This document shows, piece after piece, positions 35,233 through 43,558 of a DNA stretch of 64,000 bases. Location of the stretch: the NCBI RefSeq assembly GCF_030812195.1, contig NZ_JAUSSF010000002.1:372001-436000 (forward strand), read 5' to 3'. The notes below the pieces were generated by a model. The model saw only the letters and a program-made list of their open reading frames with translations, was not told the origin of the DNA and did no database searches. Each line of letters starts with the position of its first letter. Positions within the stretch are counted from its first letter, which is position 1. Made by a program: the position numbers and the translations under genes. The DNA comes from Chryseobacterium lathyri. Lineage in GTDB: Bacteria > Bacteroidota > Bacteroidia > Flavobacteriales > Weeksellaceae.

Positions 35233-35246
35233 CAAAAAACATTCCT

Positions 35247-35915
35247 TTGCTGTTATCACAAAACTTTATAAACCACGTAAGAATACCTGAGAACAATGAC
35301 TGGGTAATCTTTATCTTAATAGGATGCATATTCCTGTATGTTTTCATGATGAATATCATAGAAAGGGACGCCAGCCTGAAAGACTTTCTGCTTCAGAAAT
35401 ATTTTGATGCCAGCAACAACCTCCCGAGCTGGATCATTACTTCCTGCGTAACGGCACTTACTTTATCTGCTTTACTTTCCCAATATATCCCCATAGTTCC
35501 AAAATACATTAATGATCTGCAGCTTTTCGGATATCAGCTTAATAAATTTGGGTATACATTGCTGGCGGTCGTATTTTTTTACACCTCGAAATCCGCATTG
35601 GGCTTTTTATTTTACCAAAGCATAGGTGATGGTAGAAAATGGACTATTTTTTATTTTACCTCCACAAAATTCTACTTCATCCTTTCATTTTTACTAATAA
35701 TTTTATGTGTAACCCACTATTATTTCCCAATAGACAGAAATAAAATATTTTCGTATTACTTCTACTTCTTTGCATTTGTCACTGTTTTCAAGATTTTCTT
35801 CTATTTGTTTCACAAAAACAATATTCTTCCCGAAAAATGGTATTATAAATTTTTGTATATTTGCACCCTCCAAATCGCACCTTTATTGTTGCTTTGGAAG
35901 TTGTTATTTTTTTAA
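35247..35915 (+). CDS. DUF4271 membrane protein
   Basis: A multi-pass inner-membrane protein of about 222 residues with roughly six hydrophobic segments. The opening INHVRIPENNDWVIFI and a later KSALGFLFYQSIGD are as in the DUF4271 family of Bacteroidota, function unknown. The frame is open from an ATG at 35154, but that start would lie on the other side of the divergent promoter; a TTG at 35247 is the best candidate behind the -7 box. The exact start is uncertain. It is 9 nt before hemD and cotranscribed with it; a link to haem synthesis is only suggested by position. Confidence 0.72.
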   Translation: MLLSQNFINHVRIPENNDWVIFILIGCIFLYVFMMNIIERDASLKDFLLQKYFDASNNLPSWIITSCVTALTLSALLSQYIPIVPKYINDLQLFGYQLNKFGYTLLAVVFFYTSKSALGFLFYQSIGDGRKWTIFYFTSTKFYFILSFLLIILCVTHYYFPIDRNKIFSYYFYFFAFVTVFKIFFYLFHKNNILPEKWYYKFLYICTLQIAPLLLLWKLLFF

Positions 35916-35924
35916 TAAAAGTCA

Positions 35925-36668
35925 ATGATGAGAATAAAGTCTATATTGGTTTCTCAACCAGCGCCTAGTGAGTCTTCTCCATATCTGGATATAGCAAAGA
36001 AGGAAAAAATAAAGATTGATTTCCGTCCTTTCATCCACGTCGAAGGAGTTGACAACAAAGAACTAAGAACTCAGAAGATAGATCTGACGCAGTTTACCGG
36101 GATTATTTTCACCAGCAAAAATGCGATAGACCATTACTTCAGACTTGCCGAAGAATTGCGTTTTGCAGTTCCGGATACGATGAGATATATCTGCCAGTCT
36201 GAGGCAATTGCCAACTATCTTCAGAAACATATCGTTTATAGAAAGAGAAAGATCAGCTTTGGGGAGAAAAACTTCTCAGATCTTCTTCCTCTGTTTAAAA
36301 AATTCCCTACTGAAAAATACCTTCTCCCGTCTTCAGACGTCTTAAGCCCGGATATCGTAAAAACGATGGAAACGGCTAATGTGGACTGGACAAGAGCAAT
36401 CATGTACAGAACAGTTTGCAGCGATCTTACGGATATCAATGCCAAAGATTACGACATGCTGATCTTTTTCAGCCCGCAGGGAATCAAATCTCTTCAGCAG
36501 AATTTCCCGGATTTCAAGCAGGAAGAAACAAAGATCGGTGTTTTCGGAAACACTACTTTAGCAGCAGCGGAAGAAGCTGGCTTAAAGGTAGATCTTATGG
36601 CTCCTACAAAGGAAACTCCGTCTATGACAATGGCACTTGAAAAGTATATTAAAGCTCTTCATAAATAG
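35925..36668 (+). CDS. hemD: Uroporphyrinogen-III synthase
   Basis: Cyclises hydroxymethylbilane with inversion of ring D to uroporphyrinogen III for haem and sirohaem. The 247 residues have two lobes; HemD proteins diverge strongly, and the best marks are TGIIFTSKNAIDHYF in the first lobe, the LLPSSDVLSPDI strand, DMLIFFSPQGIKSL and IGVFGNTTLAAAEEAGL in the second, ending in PSMTMALEKYI. Start could be either of two consecutive Met codons. It follows DUF4271 by 9 nt and is closed by a terminator. Confidence 0.88.
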   Translation: MMRIKSILVSQPAPSESSPYLDIAKKEKIKIDFRPFIHVEGVDNKELRTQKIDLTQFTGIIFTSKNAIDHYFRLAEELRFAVPDTMRYICQSEAIANYLQKHIVYRKRKISFGEKNFSDLLPLFKKFPTEKYLLPSSDVLSPDIVKTMETANVDWTRAIMYRTVCSDLTDINAKDYDMLIFFSPQGIKSLQQNFPDFKQEETKIGVFGNTTLAAAEEAGLKVDLMAPTKETPSMTMALEKYIKALHK

Positions 36669-36691
36669 ACTTTAATACCCAATATAAAACA

Positions 36692-36727
36692 GCCGTCTTT
36701 TCAATACAGAAAAGATGGTTTTTTTTT
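36692..36727 (+). terminator. Terminator after hemD
   Basis: 11-bp stem with two wobbles (GCCGTCTTTTC / GAAAAGATGGT), 6-nt loop, then a run of T. Confidence 0.83.
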
Positions 36728-36730
36728 AAC

Positions 36731-36738
36731 TAAATTTG
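36731..36738 (+). promoter_or_regulatory. -7 box TAAATTTG upstream of the S9 peptidase
   Basis: Exact TAnnTTTG directly after the hemD terminator; a leader of about 90 nt would precede the start at 36836. Confidence 0.45.
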
Positions 36739-36835
36739 AACAAGAATTAATATTGAATGAAATGTCCTATGAACCATCTCAAAACAAGAGAAATTTAGGG
36801 CATTACACCAGGCCAAATAAATTTAAAATATTTAA

Positions 36836-38881
36836 ATGAAAGCTCCACAGGCAAAAAAAATAGAAAAAATACTAGAAATACACGGCGACAGAAGAATTGA
36901 CAATTACTTCTGGCTTAATGAAAGAGAAAATCCTGAAGTTATACAATATCTTGAAGAGGAAAATGCCTATGAAGAGTTCATGATGAAAGATACCGAGGCT
37001 TTCCAGGAAGAGCTTTTCGAAGAAATGAAAGCCCGCTATAAAAAAGACGACGAGTCTCTCCCTTATTTCTTTAACGGATACTGGTATATTGTACGCTATG
37101 AAGAAGGAAAAGAATATCCTATTTTCTGCAGGAAACCCAAAAGCCTGGACAATGCAGAAGAAATCATCGTTGACGTTAATGTTTTAGCAGAAGGCGAAAC
37201 CTATTTTGAAGTGGGCAGTATAGCTGTTTCTCCAAATAATGAACTGGTTTCTTTTTCATCAGACAATGTAAGCCGCAGGATTTATACCATTAACTTTAAA
37301 AATCTTGTAACGGGAGAAATTTTCCCGGACCAGATTCTGAATACAACAGGAAAAGCCGTCTGGGCAAATGATAATGAGCATGTTTTCTATATCAGAAAAG
37401 ATGAAAGTTTACGGGCTTTCCAGGTGTACAGACATAAGCTTGGTACTGATGCCTCGGAAGATGTTTTGATTTTTCATGAAGAGGATGATACTTTTGATGT
37501 AAATGTCTTCAAGACAAAATCAATGCAATATATTTTTATTGCCAGCTCCAGCACGATTTCTGATGAGCACAGATTTATTCCTTCTGACAATGTTTTTGCA
37601 GAATGGAAAATCATCCAACCCAGAATAGATGATCTGGAATATTCGGTAGAGCATTTTGAAGATGAATTTTATATCATCACTAATGCAGATGACGCAACCA
37701 ATTTTAAAATCGTAAAAACGAAAATTGACAACTGTGGAATGGAGAACTGGATCGATGTTATTCCGCACCGTCCTGAGGTTCTGCTGGAAGGGTTTGAAAT
37801 TTTCAGAGATTATCTGGTTCTGGAAGAAAGAGAAGAAGGACTTCTTCAGATCAAAATCATTGATGAAAAAAACCAGGAATCTTATTATCTCCCTTTTTCT
37901 GATCCAACCTATACGACCTACATCGGGATCAATATGGAGTTTGATACTGAGGTTCTCCGTTATGGCTACACGTCACTGACACAACCAAGCTCAACCTATG
38001 AGTATAATATGAAGGAGAAGACCACTCAGCTCCTGAAACAGCAGGAAGTTCTTGGCGGAAAATTTGTTCCTGAAAATTATATTTCAGAAAGAATCTGGGC
38101 AGAATCAAGAGATGGAGAAACAAGAATTCCTATCTCACTGGTTTATCATAAAGACACTCAAAAGTCTGCAAATACGCCCTTACTGTTATATGGCTACGGA
38201 AGTTACGGACATACAGTGGATGCAAGCTTCTCCAATGTAAGACTTTCTATTTTAGACAGAGGATTCATTTATGCCATTGCTCATATCCGCGGTGGAGAAT
38301 ATCTGGGCAGAGAATGGTATGAAGACGGTAAAATGCTTTTCAAGAAAAATACATTCTTCGATTTCATTGATGCCGGAAAGCATTTAATTAAGGAAAACTA
38401 TACATCATCAAACCATATGTATGCAATGGGCGGAAGCGCAGGTGGTCTTCTGGTAGGAGCCGTTGTGAATTATGAACCTAAGCTTTTTAACGGAATTGTA
38501 GCACAGGTTCCGTTTGTAGATGTGGTGACAACAATGCTGGATGAAACTATTCCACTGACAACCGGAGAATATGATGAATGGGGGAATCCGAATGACAAGC
38601 AATATTATGAGTACATGAAGGAATATTCGCCTTACGATAATGTTGAAGCAAAAGATTATCCTCATATGCTGATCACAACAGGTCTTCACGATTCCCAGGT
38701 ACAGTATTGGGAACCGGCAAAATGGACTGCAAAACTAAGAGAACTGAAAACAGATGATCATCTTTTATTGTTCAAAACCGACATGAGCTCAGGCCACGGC
38801 GGAGCGAGCGGAAGATTTGAATCATTGAAGGAAGATGCTCTGGAATATGCGTTCTTGCTGAAAATAGATGATAATAGATAA
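36836..38881 (+). CDS. S9 family oligopeptidase (protease II/oligopeptidase B-like)
   Basis: A 681-residue cytoplasmic serine peptidase without signal peptide. The N-terminal half is the seven-bladed propeller that limits access to short peptides; it opens with DRRIDNYFWLNERENPEVIQY-type sequence characteristic of protease II. The C-terminal alpha/beta-hydrolase domain has the nucleophile Ser534 in MGGSAGGLLVG, the acid in the HDSQVQYWE segment and the His in SSGHGGASGR. Oligopeptidase B cleaves after basic residues; acidic residues that fix this preference were not checked. It is followed by two small genes on the same strand. Confidence 0.92.
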   Translation: MKAPQAKKIEKILEIHGDRRIDNYFWLNERENPEVIQYLEEENAYEEFMMKDTEAFQEELFEEMKARYKKDDESLPYFFNGYWYIVRYEEGKEYPIFCRKPKSLDNAEEIIVDVNVLAEGETYFEVGSIAVSPNNELVSFSSDNVSRRIYTINFKNLVTGEIFPDQILNTTGKAVWANDNEHVFYIRKDESLRAFQVYRHKLGTDASEDVLIFHEEDDTFDVNVFKTKSMQYIFIASSSTISDEHRFIPSDNVFAEWKIIQPRIDDLEYSVEHFEDEFYIITNADDATNFKIVKTKIDNCGMENWIDVIPHRPEVLLEGFEIFRDYLVLEEREEGLLQIKIIDEKNQESYYLPFSDPTYTTYIGINMEFDTEVLRYGYTSLTQPSSTYEYNMKEKTTQLLKQQEVLGGKFVPENYISERIWAESRDGETRIPISLVYHKDTQKSANTPLLLYGYGSYGHTVDASFSNVRLSILDRGFIYAIAHIRGGEYLGREWYEDGKMLFKKNTFFDFIDAGKHLIKENYTSSNHMYAMGGSAGGLLVGAVVNYEPKLFNGIVAQVPFVDVVTTMLDETIPLTTGEYDEWGNPNDKQYYEYMKEYSPYDNVEAKDYPHMLITTGLHDSQVQYWEPAKWTAKLRELKTDDHLLLFKTDMSSGHGGASGRFESLKEDALEYAFLLKIDDNR

Positions 38882-38894
38882 AAAATGATTGATA

Positions 38895-39284
38895 ATGAAT
38901 GCAGACAACAATTACAATCAAGTATTTTCAAAAAGAACTAAATCTTTGACGATTACTATTATTAATGAGCTGTCTGAGATTCCTTATTCAGATAAGATAT
39001 CAAATATCAGAAAACAGATTTTCAGATCAGCATCATCAACAGCCAGTAATTACAGAGCAATGTGCAGGGGCCGCTCTCTAAAAGAAAAATATTCTAAAAT
39101 ATGTATTGTTGTAGAAGAAGCTGATGAGACATTATTTTGGCGGGAACTCATTGATGAACTAAATTTGCTTGAAACAGAAAAAATAAATAGTCTCCTTAGA
39201 GAGGCTGATGAAATCGTAAAGTCAACATCGTCATATAAAAAGAAATTAGGCGAAGACTTAAAACGCTCTAATAATCAATTATAA
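38895..39284 (+). CDS. Four-helix-bundle protein (S23/IVS family)
   Basis: A 129-residue all-helical protein of the S23 ribosomal-protein-like family, first known from intervening sequences of 23S rRNA genes and later found as free-standing genes. The core marks are IRKQIFRSASSTASNYRAMCRGRS, then ICIVVEEADETLFWRELI. Here it stands in the chromosome behind a peptidase gene, with no rRNA nearby. The start at ATG 38895 is chosen; an in-frame TTG lies two codons earlier. Function unknown, but the family's surface is basic and nucleic-acid binding has been proposed. Confidence 0.8.
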   Translation: MNADNNYNQVFSKRTKSLTITIINELSEIPYSDKISNIRKQIFRSASSTASNYRAMCRGRSLKEKYSKICIVVEEADETLFWRELIDELNLLETEKINSLLREADEIVKSTSSYKKKLGEDLKRSNNQL

Positions 39285-39303
39285 ATTATCATTTACCAAT
39301 TAT

Positions 39304-39642
39304 ATGAATGAATCAGAATACTGGAAAAAAATAGAACAGTTTTTTATAGACAATTTTGATACTGAAAAAAATCCTCCGATTGAAACACTTTTATTTCTGA
39401 TCGGCCTGCAGGAATTAGGAAGCGGACAGCAGAAATATACCAAAGAGGACAAAGTAAACCTGATCCATATTGCAGTGTGCAGACTTCTGGAACCTTTTGG
39501 TTACTATAAGTTTACCCATTATGAAGATGGATGGCCGCAATATGATAAACTGGAAGAACTTCCGGAATTAAAACCAAATGAACAGTCTCTTCTGATGAAA
39601 AAAGCAATTATACAGTACTTCCAGGAAGAGGAGCTGATTTGA
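39304..39642 (+). CDS. Conserved hypothetical protein, flavobacterial
   Basis: A 112-residue cytoplasmic protein, acidic, mostly helical (PIETLLFLIGLQELGSGQQ, VNLIHIAVCRLLEPFGYYKF) with an aromatic middle (HYEDGWPQYDKLEELPEL) and a final helix. It has no signal peptide and no motif that I can tie to a reaction. It lies 19 nt behind the four-helix-bundle gene and ahead of a strong terminator, so the two may share a transcript. Confidence 0.75.
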   Translation: MNESEYWKKIEQFFIDNFDTEKNPPIETLLFLIGLQELGSGQQKYTKEDKVNLIHIAVCRLLEPFGYYKFTHYEDGWPQYDKLEELPELKPNEQSLLMKKAIIQYFQEEELI

Positions 39643-39696
39643 TGTTCCGATATGGCATTTTGCAATGATGCATGATACGATACATATATATAAATT

Positions 39697-39723
39697 AAAA
39701 AGACGAGCTAAGCTCGTCTTTTT
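39697..39723. terminator. Bidirectional terminator
   Basis: Inverted repeat AAAAGACGAG / CTCGTCTTTT around CTAAG, T runs on both sides, between converging genes. Confidence 0.87.
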
Positions 39724-39780
39724 GCTTACAAAAGAGCCAAAAGATAAAAAATGCATTCTGGCCTTTTAAAAATTTTTACA

Positions 39781-40266
39781 TTATTTGAGGATTTCTTCAA
39801 GTTGGGTCAGTCCCATTTTAAATCCTTCCTCAAACCCCATTTCCAGCTGTTGCTTCATAGCTTCAGAAGCTGGAAAATGAATATTGATGGTCACTTTTGT
39901 ACCTTCCTCTATCCCTGTAAACCCAATCAGCCATTTTGCCTGTGCAAAATCTCCATTAATGTTCCCTTTTTCATCACAAAAAGCATCTACCCCATCAAAA
40001 CTTCTATGTTCTGTGATTTCACCGTATGTCAGCTGACCATACATTTTTTCACCTTCGGGTCCTACCATTGCATAGCGCCAGATTCCGCCTTCTTTAAAAT
40101 CCTGTTTTACAGTTTCACATTTCCAGGGCTTCGGTGCCCACCATTGATCCAATAATTCGGATTTGGTAAAATAGTCCCACACTTTTGAAACATCAGCATC
40201 ATATATTTTCATGACATACACGCTGTTTGAATCAAAATCTTTGTTAAAAATGATATTAGATTCCAT
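39781..40266 (-). CDS. SRPBCC/AHSA1-like protein
   Basis: A 161-residue cytoplasmic protein of the START-like helix-grip fold (AHSA1/CalC family). Typical elements are DADVSKVWDYFTKSELLDQWWAPKP at the N-terminus, GGIWRYAMVGPEG, YGEITEHRSF and the long C-terminal helix with GFEEGFKMGLTQLEEIL. These proteins bind hydrophobic ligands or assist chaperones; the ligand is not known. It stands alone on the minus strand with no clear promoter match. Confidence 0.88.
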   Translation of the reverse strand: MESNIIFNKDFDSNSVYVMKIYDADVSKVWDYFTKSELLDQWWAPKPWKCETVKQDFKEGGIWRYAMVGPEGEKMYGQLTYGEITEHRSFDGVDAFCDEKGNINGDFAQAKWLIGFTGIEEGTKVTINIHFPASEAMKQQLEMGFEEGFKMGLTQLEEILK

Positions 40267-40466
40267 AAATAATTATTTTTATTAAAGCTACTTATTTATC
40301 CATTTATAGGACTTTTCATATGACAAGTTATTTCAAATTCATAAATAATTGTTAAAAAACTCCCTTTTAAGAGAAATTAAACAATTTTTTGGCTCGTTTT
40401 TTGTTTATCAAGTCTTAAAATAATTAATTTTAACATTCATTTTTTTTCAATATATAAAATTCAATA

Positions 40467-42014
40467 ATGAATAATAAATTCATCCCAATAATTTCGGTGT
40501 TTATGACAATCTCACTGATTGTTTTTGTCACGCTCCAATTTTATTGGCTGAAAGGTTATTACGGTGCTCTGGAGCAGGAATTTTCCAATAAAGTATACGC
40601 TGCTTTAGAAAACACTTCAAAAAATATTGAAGAAATTGAAGCTGACAAATACCTGAACCAGGATTATACTAATCTAAGAAACAATATCCTTGCCAGCAAA
40701 GATCAGCCTTCCTTAACAACCATTCAGCAGGTAGAAGATTCCGGTACACAGCGCCAGATCATCTATTCCAAAAACATCATATCAAAAACACAGCTTCCTA
40801 TCTCTCAGAAAGGTGATTCAGTAAATCTGACCACTCTGTATACTGACGATGCAACTTATAAAATAAAGAAAGATACCACCAACCGTGAGCTTCTTACCAC
40901 AGACCTCAACAATGATATTGAAAATGGGGATTATGCGATAAAAGAATTCGTAAAAGTGGTAGGCACCAATCTGCCCATCGATAAAAGAGTGGATCCCAGA
41001 GTTCTTGATTCAGTAATCGCTAAAGAACTGAAAGTAAAGGGCATCACTGCAAAATTCGGGTATGGGGTAATTGATAAGAACAACAAACTTACAAGTGTTG
41101 TCAATAAGGTTTATAAAGAGAAAAAAGACAGCAATACCTATATCTATCCTTTATTTACAGATAAGAAAGACCGGACTTTATACAGTCTGGCTTTAGTGTT
41201 TCCTAAAAAAGAATATTCTCTGGCAATGAACAACTGGCCTATGCTTCTGGGAACCTTCCTCTCGTTACTTACTATTCTCGGAATCTATATTATTTCAATC
41301 AATTATATGATGAGACAGAAGAAGCTGGCGGAAGTAAAAACAGACTTCATCAATAATATGTCCCATGAGTTCAAAACACCTCTGGCAACGATTTCTGTAG
41401 CCACAGACTCCTTAGCCAATGATAAGATTGCTACCAATCCAGATAAAGTAAAATACTATTCTGAACTGATCAAGCAGGAAAATCTAAGGATGAAAAAGCA
41501 GGTGGAAAATGTCCTGAATATGTCCAAGCTTGAAAGAAACGAGGTAGAGCTATTCTTAAAGGAAACCAATGTGCGGGAACTGATCAAAAGAACAACGGAA
41601 TCTTTTAATCTTATTGTGAAGCAGAGAAACGGTTCTTTGACACAGGAATTTAATGCAACGAACTATATTTTTAAAATAGACGAATTCCACATCTCAAATA
41701 TGCTGGTGAATTTGCTGGACAATGCCAACAAATATTCACCGGAAGCGCCAGAGATTAAAGTAAAAACAAGTAACGAAGGAAACTGGTATGTCATAGAAAT
41801 TTCCGATAAGGGAATGGGAATGGAGACTCAGAATAAAACCAAGATCTTTGAAAAATTCTTTAGAGAAGAAACCGGAAATATCCACAATGTAAAAGGACAG
41901 GGGCTGGGACTTTCTTACGTAAAGAAAATTGCAGAACTGCACAAAGGACAGATACTTGTGGACTCCCACAAAGACAAAGGAAGTACGTTTACGATAAAGC
42001 TCCCGATGAGCTAG
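40467..42014 (+). CDS. Sensor histidine kinase
   Basis: A 515-residue inner-membrane kinase. Helix 1 (about 8-27) and helix 2 (about 258-280) enclose a periplasmic sensor domain of some 230 residues without a known fold name. No HAMP domain is evident between helix 2 and the dimerisation domain. The phospho-acceptor is His300 in NMSHEFKTPL. The ATPase has the N-box LLDNANKYSPEAP, a D-box ISDKGMGM and G-box GQGLGLSYVKKI. Its partner response regulator follows 128 nt later on the same strand. The signal cannot be deduced from sequence. Confidence 0.94.
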   Translation: MNNKFIPIISVFMTISLIVFVTLQFYWLKGYYGALEQEFSNKVYAALENTSKNIEEIEADKYLNQDYTNLRNNILASKDQPSLTTIQQVEDSGTQRQIIYSKNIISKTQLPISQKGDSVNLTTLYTDDATYKIKKDTTNRELLTTDLNNDIENGDYAIKEFVKVVGTNLPIDKRVDPRVLDSVIAKELKVKGITAKFGYGVIDKNNKLTSVVNKVYKEKKDSNTYIYPLFTDKKDRTLYSLALVFPKKEYSLAMNNWPMLLGTFLSLLTILGIYIISINYMMRQKKLAEVKTDFINNMSHEFKTPLATISVATDSLANDKIATNPDKVKYYSELIKQENLRMKKQVENVLNMSKLERNEVELFLKETNVRELIKRTTESFNLIVKQRNGSLTQEFNATNYIFKIDEFHISNMLVNLLDNANKYSPEAPEIKVKTSNEGNWYVIEISDKGMGMETQNKTKIFEKFFREETGNIHNVKGQGLGLSYVKKIAELHKGQILVDSHKDKGSTFTIKLPMS

Positions 42015-42142
42015 GAAAGATAAATAATGATGGATAAGTGAGCATTCATCAATCATAAAATAGAAACCAAATAACAAATATAGAAGATAGAGTGAGAACG
42101 TTCATTCTTAATTTTTAATCATTAATTTTAATTATTAAAATC

Positions 42143-42829
42143 ATGAGCAACAGAATATTATTAGTAGAAGACGATCAGAGTTTCGGAGCAGTGCTGAAGG
42201 ATTATTTGACGATCAATAACTTTGAGGTAACCCTTGCTACAGACGGAGAGCAAGGTTTGAAAGAATTTACAGAAAATGAATTTGACATCTGTATATTTGA
42301 CGTAATGATGCCTAAAAAAGACGGGTTTTCATTAGCTGAAGACGTAAAAAAAATCGATAAAAACACCCCTATCATCTTCCTTACAGCAAGAAATATGAGA
42401 GAAGATATCCTGAAAGGATACCAACTGGGGGCGGACGACTATATTACAAAGCCGTTTGATACGGAACTTCTTTTATATAAGATCAAAGCGATCCTGCAGA
42501 GAAGCTCTACTTTAGAAAATGAAGAGCAGGAGCAGTTCAAGATCAGTAACATTTTCTTCGACTCTATGCTGAGACAGTTGAAAGTTGGTGATAAAGAATA
42601 TAAACTTTCTCCAAAAGAAAATGAGCTGTTAAAACTTCTCTGTATCCACAGAAACGATTTCATGCCGAGAGATCTGGCTTTGAGAAAGATCTGGAAAAAG
42701 GAAAATTACTTTACAGCAAGAAGTATGGACGTCTATATCGCCAAGCTTCGTAAGCTGTTAAAAGACGACGAAGGATTGGAAATCATCAACGTTCACGGAG
42801 AAGGATTTAGGCTTTTAGTTAAAAATTAG
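42143..42829 (+). CDS. Response regulator, OmpR/PhoB type
   Basis: A 228-residue regulator: receiver domain with acidic pocket VEDD (8-11), phospho-acceptor Asp53 (FDVMMPKKDG), the switch Thr in IFLTARN and Lys in YITKPFD; then a winged-helix DNA-binding domain from about 130 (LSPKENELLKLLCIHRNDFMPRDLALRKIW, SMDVYIAKLRKLL). It forms a two-component pair with the preceding kinase. Its 3' end is followed by an AT-rich hairpin that overlaps the promoter of the next gene, so the metal locus behind it probably has its own control. Confidence 0.95.
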   Translation: MSNRILLVEDDQSFGAVLKDYLTINNFEVTLATDGEQGLKEFTENEFDICIFDVMMPKKDGFSLAEDVKKIDKNTPIIFLTARNMREDILKGYQLGADDYITKPFDTELLLYKIKAILQRSSTLENEEQEQFKISNIFFDSMLRQLKVGDKEYKLSPKENELLKLLCIHRNDFMPRDLALRKIWKKENYFTARSMDVYIAKLRKLLKDDEGLEIINVHGEGFRLLVKN

Positions 42830-42852
42830 GCTTAAAAACATATTATAAATAT

Positions 42853-42891
42853 AAAATTAGCAAAACAATTAAAAATGTTTTGCTAATTTTG
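42853..42891 (+). terminator. Long AT-rich hairpin overlapping the next promoter
   Basis: Perfect 15-bp inverted repeat (AAAATTAGCAAAACA at 42853-42867 and its complement at 42876-42890, 8-nt loop) behind the response regulator. Its 3' end is T-rich. The last eight bases form TAATTTTG (42884-42891), a -7 box for the lipoprotein gene at 42908. Confidence 0.7.
42884..42891 (+). promoter_or_regulatory. -7 box TAATTTTG of the lipoprotein gene
   Basis: TAnnTTTG 16 nt before the ATG at 42908, embedded in the right arm of the hairpin. No TTG at the usual spacing. Confidence 0.55.
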
Positions 42892-42907
42892 TTTCATACG
42901 ATTGGAT

Positions 42908-43540
42908 ATGAAAAATACATTTTTAGGCATAATTGCCATTTCCTTATTAGCTGTTTCATGCAATAAAGACGAAAAGCCTACTTATTTAAAAGAAGAAGCA
43001 GGTGTTCAACAGCCTGCTGTGGCAGTTAACTCAGCTCCCCAAACTTCCCTGATAGATCAGGCAGGTGTACAGTCCAATCCAAATCCGGCTTCTATTAGTG
43101 CAGCTCCGGGAATTAAAAACCCTCCGCATGGACAGCCGGGTCACAGATGTGATATTCCGGTGGGACAGCCTCTTAATGTAAGCCCAACAGCTATACAGAC
43201 TGCTCCGGGACAAAACCCCAACAATGCCATTAAAATAGATGCCAATTCTGTGTCACAAGGAAAAGTCTCGGTCAGCAATAGCGGAAGTCAGGTCAAAACT
43301 CCTCCGGGCATGAACCCTCCCCACGGACAGCCTGGCCACAGATGTGATATTCCGGTAGGACAGCCCCTGAACAGCAAACCGGCACCAACACCAGCCCCAC
43401 AACCAGTTCAAAGCGCAGCGCAGAATGTCCCGGGACCTGTAACAGCCGCTCCGCCAACAGGTGAAAAACCCAAATTGAATCCTGCCCATGGAGAGCCCTG
43501 GCACAATTGTGCATTAAAAGTTGGTGATCCTTTATCTTAA
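42908..43540 (+). CDS. Lipoprotein with three HGxPxHxC repeats
   Basis: A 210-residue outer-envelope lipoprotein; the lipobox Cys is Cys18 in LLAVSCNK. After a Pro/Ala/Gln-rich disordered part come three copies of a 20-residue unit at 71-90, 136-155 and 191-210. The first two begin NPPHGQPGHRCDIPVGQPL and are nearly identical; the last is NPAHGEPWHNCALKVGDPL. Each contains His-x4-His-x-Cys (74/79/81; 139/144/146; 194/199/201), which looks like a metal-binding ligand set. It heads a row with a Cys-rich secreted protein and an HMA-TonB receptor, so a role in surface copper handling is inferred. I know of no named function. The start is ATG 42908; an in-frame TTG two codons earlier is not favoured. 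Confidence 0.82.
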   Translation: MKNTFLGIIAISLLAVSCNKDEKPTYLKEEAGVQQPAVAVNSAPQTSLIDQAGVQSNPNPASISAAPGIKNPPHGQPGHRCDIPVGQPLNVSPTAIQTAPGQNPNNAIKIDANSVSQGKVSVSNSGSQVKTPPGMNPPHGQPGHRCDIPVGQPLNSKPAPTPAPQPVQSAAQNVPGPVTAAPPTGEKPKLNPAHGEPWHNCALKVGDPLS

Positions 43541-43553
43541 TTTTGTATTTTTG
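43521..43553 (+). promoter_or_regulatory. Promoter of the Cys-rich protein gene (TTG-N22-TATTTTTG)
   Basis: TTG at 43521-43523 within the end of the lipoprotein gene, -7 box at 43546-43553, start codon only 5 nt further. Transcription would begin at or close to the start codon. Confidence 0.6.
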
Positions 43554-43558
43554 CAGAG

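Noticed and set aside
35154-35246. Longer N-terminus for the DUF4271 protein
   Set aside because: It would overlap the divergent dpm start and both -7 boxes; the family begins near the INHVRI stretch.
43118-43537. Repeats of about 60 nt as a possible CRISPR or VNTR
   Set aside because: They are in frame in a coding sequence, only three, of uneven spacing, and explained by the HGxPxHxC protein repeat.
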